The notes under the pieces are model-generated. The model did no database searches. It was not told where the DNA came from and worked only from the letters and a program-made list of their open reading frames with translations. A program made the translations under genes and the position numbers. DNA of 64,000 nucleotides from Nocardioides potassii (GTDB lineage Bacteria; Actinomycetota; Actinomycetes; Propionibacteriales; Nocardioidaceae): positions 496,001-560,000 of the forward strand of contig NZ_JAKJHZ010000003.1 in the NCBI RefSeq assembly GCF_021648885.1, in the 5' to 3' direction. Below are positions 26,010-33,792 of this stretch, one piece after another (position 1 is the stretch's first letter; each line of letters starts with the position of its first letter).

Positions 26010-26068
26010 TCCGCATCAGAAGTCAGGTCTGGACGGCCCGGCAAGGTGACATCTGATGCGGACTACCA
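26004..26068. repeat. 65-bp hairpin, subtype A, gene-free copy
   Basis: Arms 26004-26027 and 26045-26068 are separated by 17 bp and pair at about 20 of 24 positions. The left arm begins GGGTAGTCCGCATCA, as in the copies around 3010-4008, 22 kb away. It sits between convergent genes, contains the stop codon of the peptidase gene and ends 3 bp before the enoyl-CoA hydratase stop. It may serve as a bidirectional terminator now, whatever its origin. Confidence 0.85.
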
Positions 26069-26071
26069 GCT

Positions 26072-26869
26072 TCAGCGGCCGCGGTAGACCGGCTTCTCCT
26101 TGGCCACGAAGGCGTTCACCGCGGCGAGGTGGTCCTCGGTGCCGCCGGTGAGGGCCATCTTCTCGGCCTCGAAGGCCAGCGACTCCTCGAGCGGGTGCGA
26201 GGCGGAGTAGGCCACCGCCTGCCGGATGGAGCCGTACGACACCGTCGGGCCGTCGGCCAGCCGGCGCGCGAGCTCGGCGACGGCACCGGCGAAGTCGGCC
26301 TGCGTGACGACCTGCGTCGCGAGGCCGAGCTCGAGCGCCTCCTGTGCCGGCACGGTGCGCGGGAAGTAGAGGAGCTCCATCGCCTTGGCGCGCCCGACCA
26401 GGCGCGGCAGGGTCCAGCTCGAGCCGGTGTCGCACGACAGGGCGACGCCGGCGAAGGAGGTGTTGTAGCCCGCCGAGTCGACCAGGATCCTGAAGTCGGC
26501 GGCGAAGGCCAGGCTCGCTCCCGCGCCCGCAGCGACGCCGTTCACGGCAGCGACGACCGGCTTCGGCATGGTCGACAGGGCCAGCACGATCGGGTTGTAG
26601 TGCTTCTCGACCGTGTCCGACAGCGGCACGTCGGCCTCCCCGGTGAGCCCGGCCAGGTGCTCCTTCAGGTCCTGGCCGACGCAGAACGCGCGCCCGCTGC
26701 CGGTGAGCACGACGCAGCGCACCTCCGGGTCGTCCGCCACGCGACGGACCGTCTCGAGGAGCAGGTCCTTGGTGGCCACGTCGAGGCCGTTCATCGCCTC
26801 CGGACGGTTGAGCGTGATCGTCGCGACGGCGTCGGTGACGTCGAGCAGGACGGGGGGAGAGCTGGTCAT
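26072..26869 (-). CDS. Enoyl-CoA hydratase/isomerase family protein
   Basis: The 265-residue protein is of the crotonase fold. NRPEAMNGLDVAT is the CoA-adenine loop, GSGRAFCVGQDLKEH is the oxyanion-hole strand, and AAVNGVAAGAGASLAFAAD is the second oxyanion signature. The FCVGQDL form and the following HLAG are common in PaaG-like isomerases of phenylacetate degradation, but no paa genes are nearby. The Glu positions of classical hydratases are not both evident, so isomerase or another crotonase activity is possible. Its 3' end abuts the subtype-A repeat. Confidence 0.83.
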   Translation of the reverse strand: MTSSPPVLLDVTDAVATITLNRPEAMNGLDVATKDLLLETVRRVADDPEVRCVVLTGSGRAFCVGQDLKEHLAGLTGEADVPLSDTVEKHYNPIVLALSTMPKPVVAAVNGVAAGAGASLAFAADFRILVDSAGYNTSFAGVALSCDTGSSWTLPRLVGRAKAMELLYFPRTVPAQEALELGLATQVVTQADFAGAVAELARRLADGPTVSYGSIRQAVAYSASHPLEESLAFEAEKMALTGGTEDHLAAVNAFVAKEKPVYRGR

Positions 26870-27053
26870 GGACGCAGTCTGCCCGACCGCGAGCGGGCGT
26901 CCGTGCGCCCTGTGGTGCCGATCACGCTGGTCATGGGGGATAATGGGGGCCGTACGACGCCTATCGGGGCGGCCAGGCACGACTCAGCCGCTCCGATTCG
27001 CATGTGGAGAGCCACCACCGCCGAGGCGGTGGACAACAGGAAGAGGTGCGCCG

Positions 27054-27221
27054 ATGGCCGCCATGAAGCCCCGCACGGGCGACGGACCGCTCGAGGTGAC
27101 CAAGGAAGGTCGCGGCATCGTCATGCGCGTCCCGCTCGAGGGTGGTGGGCGGCTCGTGGTGGAGCTGAACGCCGACGAGGCGACGGCTCTCGGGGACGCC
27201 CTCAAGGGCGTCGTCGGCTGA
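27054..27221 (+). CDS. DUF3117 family small protein
   Basis: The ATG at 27054 gives a 55-residue protein (MAAMKPRTGDGPLEVTKEGR and a C-terminal LNADEATALGDAL) matching DUF3117, a near-universal actinobacterial family (Rv1211 in M. tuberculosis). A purine-rich ribosome site (GGAAGAGG) precedes the start. Upstream, CCACCACCGCCGAGGCGGTGG at about 27013 is a strong local hairpin in the leader. The function of the family is unknown. pepA begins 2 bp after the stop. Confidence 0.88.
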   Translation: MAAMKPRTGDGPLEVTKEGRGIVMRVPLEGGGRLVVELNADEATALGDALKGVVG

Positions 27222-27223
27222 TC

Positions 27224-28771
27224 GTGGCAGCCACCAGGCACCTGACAGCACAGCTGCCGCCCCAGGCCTCGCCGCCCCAGTTCGCCCTCAGCCCGGCGCT
27301 GCCGCACCAGATCGGCGGCGCGGAGGTGTGGGCCTTCCCGGTCCTCCCGGACTCGGACGGGCCGCTGCTCGGGCCGGGTGCCGACGAGGCGTCCGACGCC
27401 CTCGACGTCGACCTGCTGGCCGCCCTCGAGGCGGGCCGTGGCACCGGCCGCGCCGGTGAGGTCACGACCGTCCCCGTCGGCAGCACCGACCGCGACGACG
27501 ACGTGGCCCTCGTGCTCCTGGTCGGCATCGGCGACGGCTCGGCCACCGACCTCCGCCGCGCCGGCGCAGCGGTCGCCCGCGCGACCAAGGACCGCGCGAG
27601 CGTGGTGACGACGCTGGCCGCGATCGCTCCTGACGAGGGCCTCGGCGCGTTCGTCGTCGGCGCGATGCTGGCCTCCTTCTCCTTCCACTGGCGCTCCAAC
27701 GGCCCGAAGGAGCTGCCGGTCGCGCGCATCGTGCTGGCCGACATCGACGACGACGGCGCCGACGACGAGCTCGCCCGGGCCATCGCGCACGGCGGAGCGG
27801 GCTGGCGCTCGCGCGCCCTCGCGACCGTCCCGGCCAACCTCAAGACGCCCGCCTGGCTCGCCGACCAGGCGGTCGAGGTGGGGGAGGCGGCCGGCCTCGA
27901 CGTCACCGTGTGGGACGAGGCCAGGCTGGCCGAGGAGGGCTTCGGGGGCGTGCTGGCCGTCGGTGGTGGGTCGGTCAACCCGCCTCGCTTCATCCGGATG
28001 GACTACGCGCCGCCCGGAGCGAACCGTCGTACGCCCACCGTCGTGCTCGTCGGCAAGGGCATCACCTTCGACACCGGTGGCCTCGACATCAAGCCCAGCG
28101 AGGGCATGCTGACGATGAAGCGCGACATGAGCGGTGGCGGTGCCGTCATCGCCACGATGGCCGCGCTGCGCGACGTCGACTGCCCGGTCCGCGTCGTCGG
28201 CCTGGTGCCCGCGGCCGAGAACGCCGTGAGCGGCTCCTCGATGCGACCCGGCGACGTGATCACCCACGTCGGCGGCCGCACCTCCGAGGTCAACAACACC
28301 GACGCCGAAGGTCGGCTCGTCCTCGCCGACGCGATGGCGTACGCCGTCTCAGAGCTCGCGCCCGCGGCGATGCTCGACATCGCCACCCTCACCGGCGCGA
28401 TGAAGGTGTCCCTGGGACAGTGGACCGGCGGATACTTCGCCAACCACGAGGGACTCGCCGCCCACGTCGAGGCGGCGGCCACCGCGTCGGGCGAGAACGT
28501 CTGGCGGATGCCGCTCGTCGCGGACTACGAGGAGAAGGTGACCTCGAAGATCGCCGACGGCGACAACGCCGCCGGCGGCGCGGGGGCGATCACCGCGGCC
28601 CTGTTCCTCCAGCACTTCACGGGCGACGTCCCGTGGGTCCACGTCGACTTCGCGTCCGCCGCGGAGTCCCCGACCGACCGCCACGAGTGGACGGCCGGGC
28701 CGAGTGGCTGGGGCCCGCGGCTGCTGCTGTCGTGGCTCGGCTCCGACGACCCGCTGGACGGCATCGCCTGA
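27224..28771 (+). CDS. pepA: Leucyl aminopeptidase (M17)
   Basis: The 515-residue protein has a variable N-terminal macro-like domain and the M17 catalytic domain. VGKGITFDTGGLDIKPSEGM carries the first metal lysine and Asp, KRDMSGGGAV follows, and NNTDAEGRLVLADA is the family signature with the second Asp/Glu pair. It removes N-terminal residues from peptides in the cytosol as a hexamer, with two metal ions. The GTG at 27224 starts 2 bp after the DUF3117 gene; the next gene overlaps the stop by one base. Confidence 0.93.
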   Translation: MAATRHLTAQLPPQASPPQFALSPALPHQIGGAEVWAFPVLPDSDGPLLGPGADEASDALDVDLLAALEAGRGTGRAGEVTTVPVGSTDRDDDVALVLLVGIGDGSATDLRRAGAAVARATKDRASVVTTLAAIAPDEGLGAFVVGAMLASFSFHWRSNGPKELPVARIVLADIDDDGADDELARAIAHGGAGWRSRALATVPANLKTPAWLADQAVEVGEAAGLDVTVWDEARLAEEGFGGVLAVGGGSVNPPRFIRMDYAPPGANRRTPTVVLVGKGITFDTGGLDIKPSEGMLTMKRDMSGGGAVIATMAALRDVDCPVRVVGLVPAAENAVSGSSMRPGDVITHVGGRTSEVNNTDAEGRLVLADAMAYAVSELAPAAMLDIATLTGAMKVSLGQWTGGYFANHEGLAAHVEAAATASGENVWRMPLVADYEEKVTSKIADGDNAAGGAGAITAALFLQHFTGDVPWVHVDFASAAESPTDRHEWTAGPSGWGPRLLLSWLGSDDPLDGIA

Positions 28772-29109
28772 TGCTCGGGCTCACCATCCGGTGGTCGCTC
28801 GAGGGTGCTCCCGAGGGTGCGGAGGAGGAGCTCGCGAGCTTCGTCGCCGAGACGTCGCACGCACGCTTCACCGGCATGGCCGGACTGCGGTGGAAGACGT
28901 GGCGGATGGTGCGCGGCGAGTGGTTCGAGGGGTCCTACGTCTTCGCGACCAGCGAGGCGCGGGAGGAGTTCCAGCGGACCTTCACCGAGGGTGCCGCGGA
29001 GTCGCCGGGCTCGCGGATGATCGGGTCGCCACCGATCCTCGTCGAGGCGTGCGACGTCGTCGCCGTCGCGGAGGGCTGGGAGGGCTTCACGGCCGCCCCA
29101 CGCTGCTGA
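28771..29109 (+). CDS. YdhR-like monooxygenase-fold protein
   Basis: The 112-residue protein has the ferredoxin-like fold pattern of YdhR (putative monooxygenase) proteins: GMAGLRWKTWRMVRGEWFEG and SYVFATSEAREEFQRTF carry the K-T-W and Y-x-F features. Proteins of this fold act as small oxygenases or in detoxification, but no activity is shown. The ATG overlaps the pepA stop (TGATG). A hairpin repeat begins 4 bp after the stop. Confidence 0.65.
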   Translation: MLGLTIRWSLEGAPEGAEEELASFVAETSHARFTGMAGLRWKTWRMVRGEWFEGSYVFATSEAREEFQRTFTEGAAESPGSRMIGSPPILVEACDVVAVAEGWEGFTAAPRC

Positions 29110-29113
29110 TCCT

Positions 29114-29195
29114 CCACCAGGGGATGTCGGCCGGCGTGCACGTCCCTCGGTCAACTGACATGGGGAAGTGCACCTTCATCGACATCCCATGGTGG
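29114..29195. repeat. 82-bp hairpin between convergent genes
   Basis: The outer arms read CCACCAGGGGATGTCG on the left and, as reverse complement, CCACCATGGGATGTCG on the right (15 of 16). After eight unpaired positions an inner pair GTGCAC-xTCC follows, giving arms of 32 bp and a spacer of 18 bp. It fills the 94-bp gap between the YdhR-like gene and the methyltransferase. A terminator role is likely; the size and form also resemble the other hairpins in this window, though the sequence differs. Confidence 0.65.
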
Positions 29196-29203
29196 GTGAA
29201 CCC

Positions 29204-29866
29204 TCAGGCGTCCTCCGGCGCCCACTCCTTCTTGGCGACGAGCAGGCCGTCGCCGACGGGGAGGAGCACCGGCACGAGGGCCTCGTGCTCGAGGATCGTG
29301 CGGCCGAGGTCGCGGATGGTGACGGTCTCCTCGTCGCGCTGGGCCGGGTCGGCGACCCGGTCGTGCCAGAGCGCGTTGTCGAACGCCACGATGCCGCCGG
29401 GGCGCAGCAGCCGCAGCGCCTCCTTGAGGTAGGCGGCGTACTCGCGCTTGTCGCCGTCGCAGAACACCAGGTCGTAGTGGCCGTCGGTGAGGCGGGGGAG
29501 CACGTCGAGCCCGGCACCGGCGATGGTGCGGGCCCGGTTGCCGGGGATGCCGGCCTCGGTGAACGTCTCCTTGGCGAGGCGCTGGTGCTCGGCCTCGATG
29601 TCGACCGTGGTGAGCACGCCGTCGGAGCGCATCCCGCGCAGCAGCCACAGGCCGGAGACACCCGTGCCCGTGCCGATCTCAACCACCGCGCGGGCGTCGA
29701 GGACGGAGGCGAGGAAGCGGAGCGCGGCGCCGGCTCCGGAGCCGACGGCGGTCACGCCGACCTCCTCGGCACGGCTGCGCGCGGCGGCGAGGATCTCGTC
29801 CTCGGCCACGAACGACTCGGCGTAGGTCCAGCTCGCGGGCTTGATCGGCTGCGTGGGGGTCGGCAC
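29204..29866 (-). CDS. SAM-dependent O-methyltransferase (COMT-like)
   Basis: The 220-residue protein is of the cation-dependent methyltransferase family. [17 protein letters not shown] is the SAM-binding motif [12 protein letters not shown] motif II with the acidic ribose ligand, and [16 protein letters not shown] holds the metal Asp. FDNALWH gives further metal ligands. The M. tuberculosis homologue Rv1220c also lies divergent to sigE. The substrate is unknown. It starts about 200 bp from the sigE start. Confidence 0.87.
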   Translation of the reverse strand: MPTPTQPIKPASWTYAESFVAEDEILAAARSRAEEVGVTAVGSGAGAALRFLASVLDARAVVEIGTGTGVSGLWLLRGMRSDGVLTTVDIEAEHQRLAKETFTEAGIPGNRARTIAGAGLDVLPRLTDGHYDLVFCDGDKREYAAYLKEALRLLRPGGIVAFDNALWHDRVADPAQRDEETVTIRDLGRTILEHEALVPVLLPVGDGLLVAKKEWAPEDA

Positions 29867-29893
29867 GGATCGGACTCTAGTCGGACTCGGCCG

Positions 29894-29919
29894 GGAACAC
29901 GCCGGTCACCTCGCTCGTT
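29894..29919 (+). promoter_or_regulatory. ECF-type promoter ahead of sigE
   Basis: GGAACA at 29894-29899, 16 bp, then CGTT at 29916-29919 matches the -35/-10 pattern of SigE/SigH-type ECF factors (GGAAC and CGTT). It points toward sigE and would leave a leader of about 135 nt. This fits autoregulation of sigE, known in mycobacteria. No other clear promoter was seen in the interval. Confidence 0.55.
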
Positions 29920-30064
29920 GGAGGCGGTACGGCGCCATCCGGCGCCGCTCGTTTCTTGGTCGTCCCGCATGAGGTTCACAGGCAACTCTCAGGCGGGGTA
30001 CCTAGCGTCAGGGAGGCAAGGCAAGCCGTTGCAGCTGAGGTCGAGGAAGAACGAGAGGTCTCCC

Positions 30065-30622
30065 GTGGGTGAGCAGCAGGTGGTCGTCCCCACGTGGGAC
30101 GAGGTCGTCGAGCAGCACTCCGACCGGGTCTTCCGGCTGGCCTACCGCCTCACCGGCAACCGCCCCGACGCCGAGGACCTCACGCAGGAGGTCTTCGTCC
30201 GGGTCTTCCGCTCGCTCGACTCCTACACGCCCGGCACCTTCGAGGGCTGGCTGCACCGGATCACCACCAACCTCTTCCTCGACGGGGCCCGGCGCAAGCA
30301 GCGCATCCGCTTCGACCCCCTGTCCGACGAGCGCGCCGCGCGGCTGACGAGCACGGCACCCGCGCCGGAGCTCGCCTTCACCGACCAGCGCTTCGACGAC
30401 GACATCGAGACCGCGCTCGCCACGCTGCCGCCGGACTTCCGCGCCGCCGTGGTGCTCTGCGACGTCGAGGGGCTCACCTACGAGGAGATCGCCGAGATCC
30501 TCGACGCCAAGCTCGGCACCGTCCGCTCGCGCATCCACCGCGGCCGCAGCATGCTGCGCAAGGCGCTCGCCCACCGCGAGCCCGCCGCCGGCAGCGAGCG
30601 CTACCGCGGGGTGGTGTCCTGA
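30065..30622 (+). CDS. sigE: ECF sigma factor SigE
   Basis: The 185-residue protein has region 2 ([20 protein letters not shown] and [14 protein letters not shown]) and region 4 ([20 protein letters not shown] and [20 protein letters not shown]), with no region 3. The GTG at 30065 gives an N-terminus [26 protein letters not shown] lies upstream. Context (methyltransferase, anti-sigma, HtrA) is that of M. tuberculosis sigE, which responds to surface and envelope stress. The stop overlaps the anti-sigma ATG. Confidence 0.9.
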   Translation: MGEQQVVVPTWDEVVEQHSDRVFRLAYRLTGNRPDAEDLTQEVFVRVFRSLDSYTPGTFEGWLHRITTNLFLDGARRKQRIRFDPLSDERAARLTSTAPAPELAFTDQRFDDDIETALATLPPDFRAAVVLCDVEGLTYEEIAEILDAKLGTVRSRIHRGRSMLRKALAHREPAAGSERYRGVVS

Positions 30623-31143
30623 TGACGCACCTCGGATCCCGCGTCAGCGCCCTGGTCGACGGCCGCCTCGCCCCCGACGAGGAGGAGCGCTGCTGGGCGC
30701 ACGTCCACACGTGCCACACCTGCCGCGACCTCGTCGAGCACGAGGGCTGGGTGAAGACCCAGCTCGCCCAGCTGTCGTACGGCGCCTCCCGGCCGTCGCA
30801 CGACTTCAAGTCGGCCCTGGTCGGCCGGTGCTCCGAGCTGGGCTCCCAGTCCAGCCCGCTCGCCGCCGCGGGGTTCCGCACCGGGGGCCACCGCTCTCGC
30901 CGGGGCCTGGTCGCCATCGGCGGCGGCGCCGCGAGCGCCTGCGTCGTCGGCGTCCTGGCGCTCGGGGTGGCCGGTTCGCCGCGGATCGAGCCGCGCCCGC
31001 CTGCCACCGACCTCAGCCGTCCGGCCGGGTCGGCCACACCCGTCAACGCGGTCGACGACCGCGGCGCGCGCGGTCCCGTCTCACCCTCCCGGACGCCCCT
31101 GGCCGAGCGGCTGGTCGCGATCCGGGAGAAGATCGTTCCGTGA
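30622..31143 (+). CDS. Zinc-finger anti-sigma factor (RseA-like)
   Basis: The 173-residue protein begins with a ZAS domain: H27-x3-C31-x2-C34 in HVHTCHTC, the zinc motif of anti-sigma factors. A Gly/Ala-rich segment near residues 95-118 (LVAIGGGAASACVVGVLALG) could be a membrane helix, followed by a Pro-rich tail. It would hold SigE inactive until stress. The ATG overlaps the sigE stop and the 3' end overlaps htrA (GTGA), so the three are one operon. Confidence 0.87.
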   Translation: MTHLGSRVSALVDGRLAPDEEERCWAHVHTCHTCRDLVEHEGWVKTQLAQLSYGASRPSHDFKSALVGRCSELGSQSSPLAAAGFRTGGHRSRRGLVAIGGGAASACVVGVLALGVAGSPRIEPRPPATDLSRPAGSATPVNAVDDRGARGPVSPSRTPLAERLVAIREKIVP

Positions 31144-32708
31144 GCGACGAGCACCGGTTCGACGAGCAACCCCCCGAGCACACCCCGCCCACCGAGGAAC
31201 AGGCGGCACCGCGCGCCGACGAGGCGTCGACCGCTCCCGCCGACGCGCAGGCGCTCCCCGCCGAGGAGCCCACCCAGCCGATCGCGGGCTGGCGGCCCAG
31301 CGGCGACCAGCCGCAGGGCGAGTCCTACAAGCGTCCCGCTGAGGAGAGCGCGTCCGTCGAGCGCGACGAGCCCGGCCCGCCGCCCTACGGCAGCACCTAC
31401 GGCGAGCAGCCCCGAGCGGACGACGCCCTGCGTCCGCCGCCGAGCGGGCGCCAGCCGGTCCAGCAGGCGCCCGACACGCTCGCGTTCGGTCCCGGCCAGC
31501 ACCCCGGACCCCCTCCCGGCCGGCCCGGCCAGCCGCAGGGACCGGGCTGGTTCGGCCCCGGCCAGCGTCCCTACCCGCCGGTCGACCACTACCGCCAGCC
31601 TCCGGCCCGGAAGGTCGCCCTCTGGGTCTGGCCCGCCGTGGCGGCCCTCGCGCTCGTCGTCGGTGTGCTCGGCGGCCTCGCGGGAGGCGCGCTGCAGGAC
31701 CAGCTGTCGACGCCTCGCGGGACGAACGACAACGGCCTGGGCGGGGTCCGCACCCAGACCGCTGCGCCGCTCGACGCCGACAACGGATCCGTCCCGGCCG
31801 TCGCCCAGGCCCTGCTGCCGAGCACCGTCCAGATCGTCGCCGAGTTCGACGGTCAGGCGGCCGGCGCCACCGGCTCGGGCTTCGTGCTCGACCGCGAGGG
31901 CCACGTCGTCACCAACAACCACGTCGTCGCCTCCGCTGCCGAGGACGACGGCCCGATCGTCGTCATCGACCACGAGGGCGAGCGGCACGACGCGACCGTG
32001 GTGGGCCGGAGCGCGGTCTACGACCTCGCGGTCCTCGAGGTCGACGGCGGCCAAGGCCTCGAACCGGCCGCGCTGGGTGCCTCCAAGGCCCTGCACGTCG
32101 GGGACTCCGTCATCGCGTTCGGCGCCCCGCTCGGCCTGAGCCAGACCGTGACCTCGGGCATCGTCAGCGCCCTCGACCGACCGGTCACCACCTCGGGTGA
32201 GTCCGACGACGAGTCGTCGTACATCAACGCGGTGCAGACCGACGCGGCCATCAACCCGGGCAACTCCGGCGGCCCGCTGGTCAACCTCGCCGGCGAGGTG
32301 GTCGGCGTGAACTCCGCGATCGCCACCAACGGCAGTGCCTCCGGCGAGGCGGGCAACATCGGCGTCGGCTTCGCGATCCCGATCGAGCAGGTCGTCACGA
32401 CCGTCGACCAGATCCTGCGCACCGGCAAGGCGGAGTACCCCGTCATCGGCGCCCAGGTCCGCACCGGCGGCGAGCCCACCGCGCAGGGCGCGACGATCAC
32501 CGAGGTCATGCCCGACACCCCGGCCGAGCGGGCCGGGCTGCTGAAGGACGACGTCATCACCGCGGTCGACGACCAGCCGGTCAACGACGGCATCGCCCTG
32601 ATCGTCGCGATCCGCACCCACCGCCCGGGCGAGACCGTCGAGATGTCCGTCCTCCGCGGCGGCGACGAGCAGGTCGTCGAGGTCGAGCTCGACGGCAAGG
32701 TCGGTTAG
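31140..32708 (+). CDS. Membrane-anchored HtrA-type serine protease with PDZ domain
   Basis: The 522-residue protein has a long disordered, Pro/Gln/Glu-rich cytoplasmic N-terminus (about 1-155), one membrane helix (VALWVWPAVAALALVVGVLG), a trypsin-like domain with the triad H261 (TNNHVV), D295 (YDLAV) and S376 (GNSGGPL), and a C-terminal PDZ domain (about 435-520, VMPDTPAERAGLLKDDVITA). It degrades damaged exported proteins. Its place after the anti-sigma gene suggests that it is SigE-controlled and may act in envelope-stress signalling, as in mycobacteria. Confidence 0.92.
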   Translation: MSDEHRFDEQPPEHTPPTEEQAAPRADEASTAPADAQALPAEEPTQPIAGWRPSGDQPQGESYKRPAEESASVERDEPGPPPYGSTYGEQPRADDALRPPPSGRQPVQQAPDTLAFGPGQHPGPPPGRPGQPQGPGWFGPGQRPYPPVDHYRQPPARKVALWVWPAVAALALVVGVLGGLAGGALQDQLSTPRGTNDNGLGGVRTQTAAPLDADNGSVPAVAQALLPSTVQIVAEFDGQAAGATGSGFVLDREGHVVTNNHVVASAAEDDGPIVVIDHEGERHDATVVGRSAVYDLAVLEVDGGQGLEPAALGASKALHVGDSVIAFGAPLGLSQTVTSGIVSALDRPVTTSGESDDESSYINAVQTDAAINPGNSGGPLVNLAGEVVGVNSAIATNGSASGEAGNIGVGFAIPIEQVVTTVDQILRTGKAEYPVIGAQVRTGGEPTAQGATITEVMPDTPAERAGLLKDDVITAVDDQPVNDGIALIVAIRTHRPGETVEMSVLRGGDEQVVEVELDGKVG

Positions 32709-32728
32709 TCGGGTCCGGGCCGCAGCCG

Positions 32729-32740
32729 GGACACGTGTCC
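32729..32740. repeat. Perfect 12-bp palindrome GGACACGTGTCC
   Basis: It lies in the 40-bp gap between the convergent htrA and small HTH genes. The same GGACACGTGT core forms the outer arms of the hairpin at 61290-61352. A short terminator stem or a remnant of that repeat family is possible. Confidence 0.4.
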
Positions 32741-32748
32741 GGCGACGG

Positions 32749-33009
32749 CTACTGCGCCGAGGGGGCGTCCGACTCGACGAAGGGGTGCTGGTCGACGAAC
32801 TCCCTGGTCTCGGCGTACATCCGCTGGATGAACTCCTCGAGCTGGACGTTCTCCACGCGCCACTGGCCGCGGCCGCCGATCTTGATGGCCGGGAGCTCGC
32901 CGCGGCGGACGAGTGCGTAGACCTGCGCGCTCGAGGTGTTGAGCGCCTCGGCGACGTCGGCGAGCGTGAGGAAGCGGGGGGTGCGAGGCTCCTGGGGGTC
33001 GTCGGCCAT
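32749..33009 (-). CDS. Excisionase/MerR-like small DNA-binding protein
   Basis: The 86-residue protein has the winged helix-turn-helix of the excisionase/BldC-like group: FLTLADVAEALNTSSAQVYA, then VRRGELPAIKIGGRGQWRV, where the wing contacts DNA. The C-terminal 25 residues are acidic. The start ATG at 33009 is used; a longer in-frame start adds a basic stretch. It is a likely regulator, divergent from the SAF/CpaE-like genes. A similar small gene is commonly found here in actinobacteria. Confidence 0.8.
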   Translation of the reverse strand: MADDPQEPRTPRFLTLADVAEALNTSSAQVYALVRRGELPAIKIGGRGQWRVENVQLEEFIQRMYAETREFVDQHPFVESDAPSAQ

Positions 33010-33098
33010 GGGCTCATCCTCGCACCGGCGCGACCTCCGACGGGCCCGCCCGGCCGTTGCCTGTGGAGAGACAGGTGTGAATTCCGGCTCGTACGGCA

Positions 33099-33788
33099 AT
33101 GATGGCGGTCGTGTCTCGGAACAGCTCTCGGAACCCCTCGCGCGCGCCGCACGCGCTCGACGTGCCGGCGGCCACCCGCTCGGGGTCGGCGGGGTGGCGC
33201 GACCCGCGCCTGTGGATCGGCGTCGTGCTGGTCACCGGCTCGGTCGTGGCCGGGGCGCGGCTGCTCTCCACCGCCGACGACATGACGTCGGTGTGGGCGG
33301 CCTCCTCCGACCTCGCCGCCGGCCAGACGATCACGGCCGACGACCTGCGCGCGACGCGGCTGCGCTTCGACGACGCCAGCGACCAGCAGCGCTACCTCGG
33401 CGTGGACGAGGAGCTGCCGGCGACGCTGACGCTGACCCGTCCGCTCGCCGCCGGTGAGCTGGTGCCGTCCGCCGCGCTGGGGGAGCAGTCCGACGACGAC
33501 GCGGTCGACGTCTCGGTGGCCGTCGCGGCGGAGCACGTGCCGACCGGCCTCGGCCGCGGCTCCCGCGTCGACGTCTGGGTGATCGGCGACGATCGCGGCT
33601 CGCGCTCGGAGGCCGAGCTCGTGCTCGAGGACGTCCTGGTCGTCGACGCCCCGGTCGTCAGCGACTCCTTCGCCGCCGCCACTGTCCGTCAGCTCGTGTT
33701 GGCCGTGCCCCGCGACGACGAGGAGTCGCTGGGCGTCCTGCTCGCCGCCAGCGGCGACGACCGCGTCCGCGTGGTCGGCAAGGACTGA
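33099..33788 (+). CDS. SAF-domain (CpaB/RcpC-like) pilus assembly protein
   Basis: The 229-residue protein has one membrane helix (LWIGVVLVTGSVVAGARLL) and an SAF domain right after it (DLAAGQTITADDLRATRLRF and RPLAAGELVPSAAL), as in CpaB/RcpC proteins of Flp/tad pilus systems. The C-terminal part (SRVDVWVIGDD, VLVVDAP) is a beta domain. The next gene starts 4 bp after it. The rest of the tad system (cpaF, tadB, tadC) is at 61457 onward, 26 kb away. Confidence 0.75.
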   Translation: MMAVVSRNSSRNPSRAPHALDVPAATRSGSAGWRDPRLWIGVVLVTGSVVAGARLLSTADDMTSVWAASSDLAAGQTITADDLRATRLRFDDASDQQRYLGVDEELPATLTLTRPLAAGELVPSAALGEQSDDDAVDVSVAVAAEHVPTGLGRGSRVDVWVIGDDRGSRSEAELVLEDVLVVDAPVVSDSFAAATVRQLVLAVPRDDEESLGVLLAASGDDRVRVVGKD

Positions 33789-33792
33789 GCCC

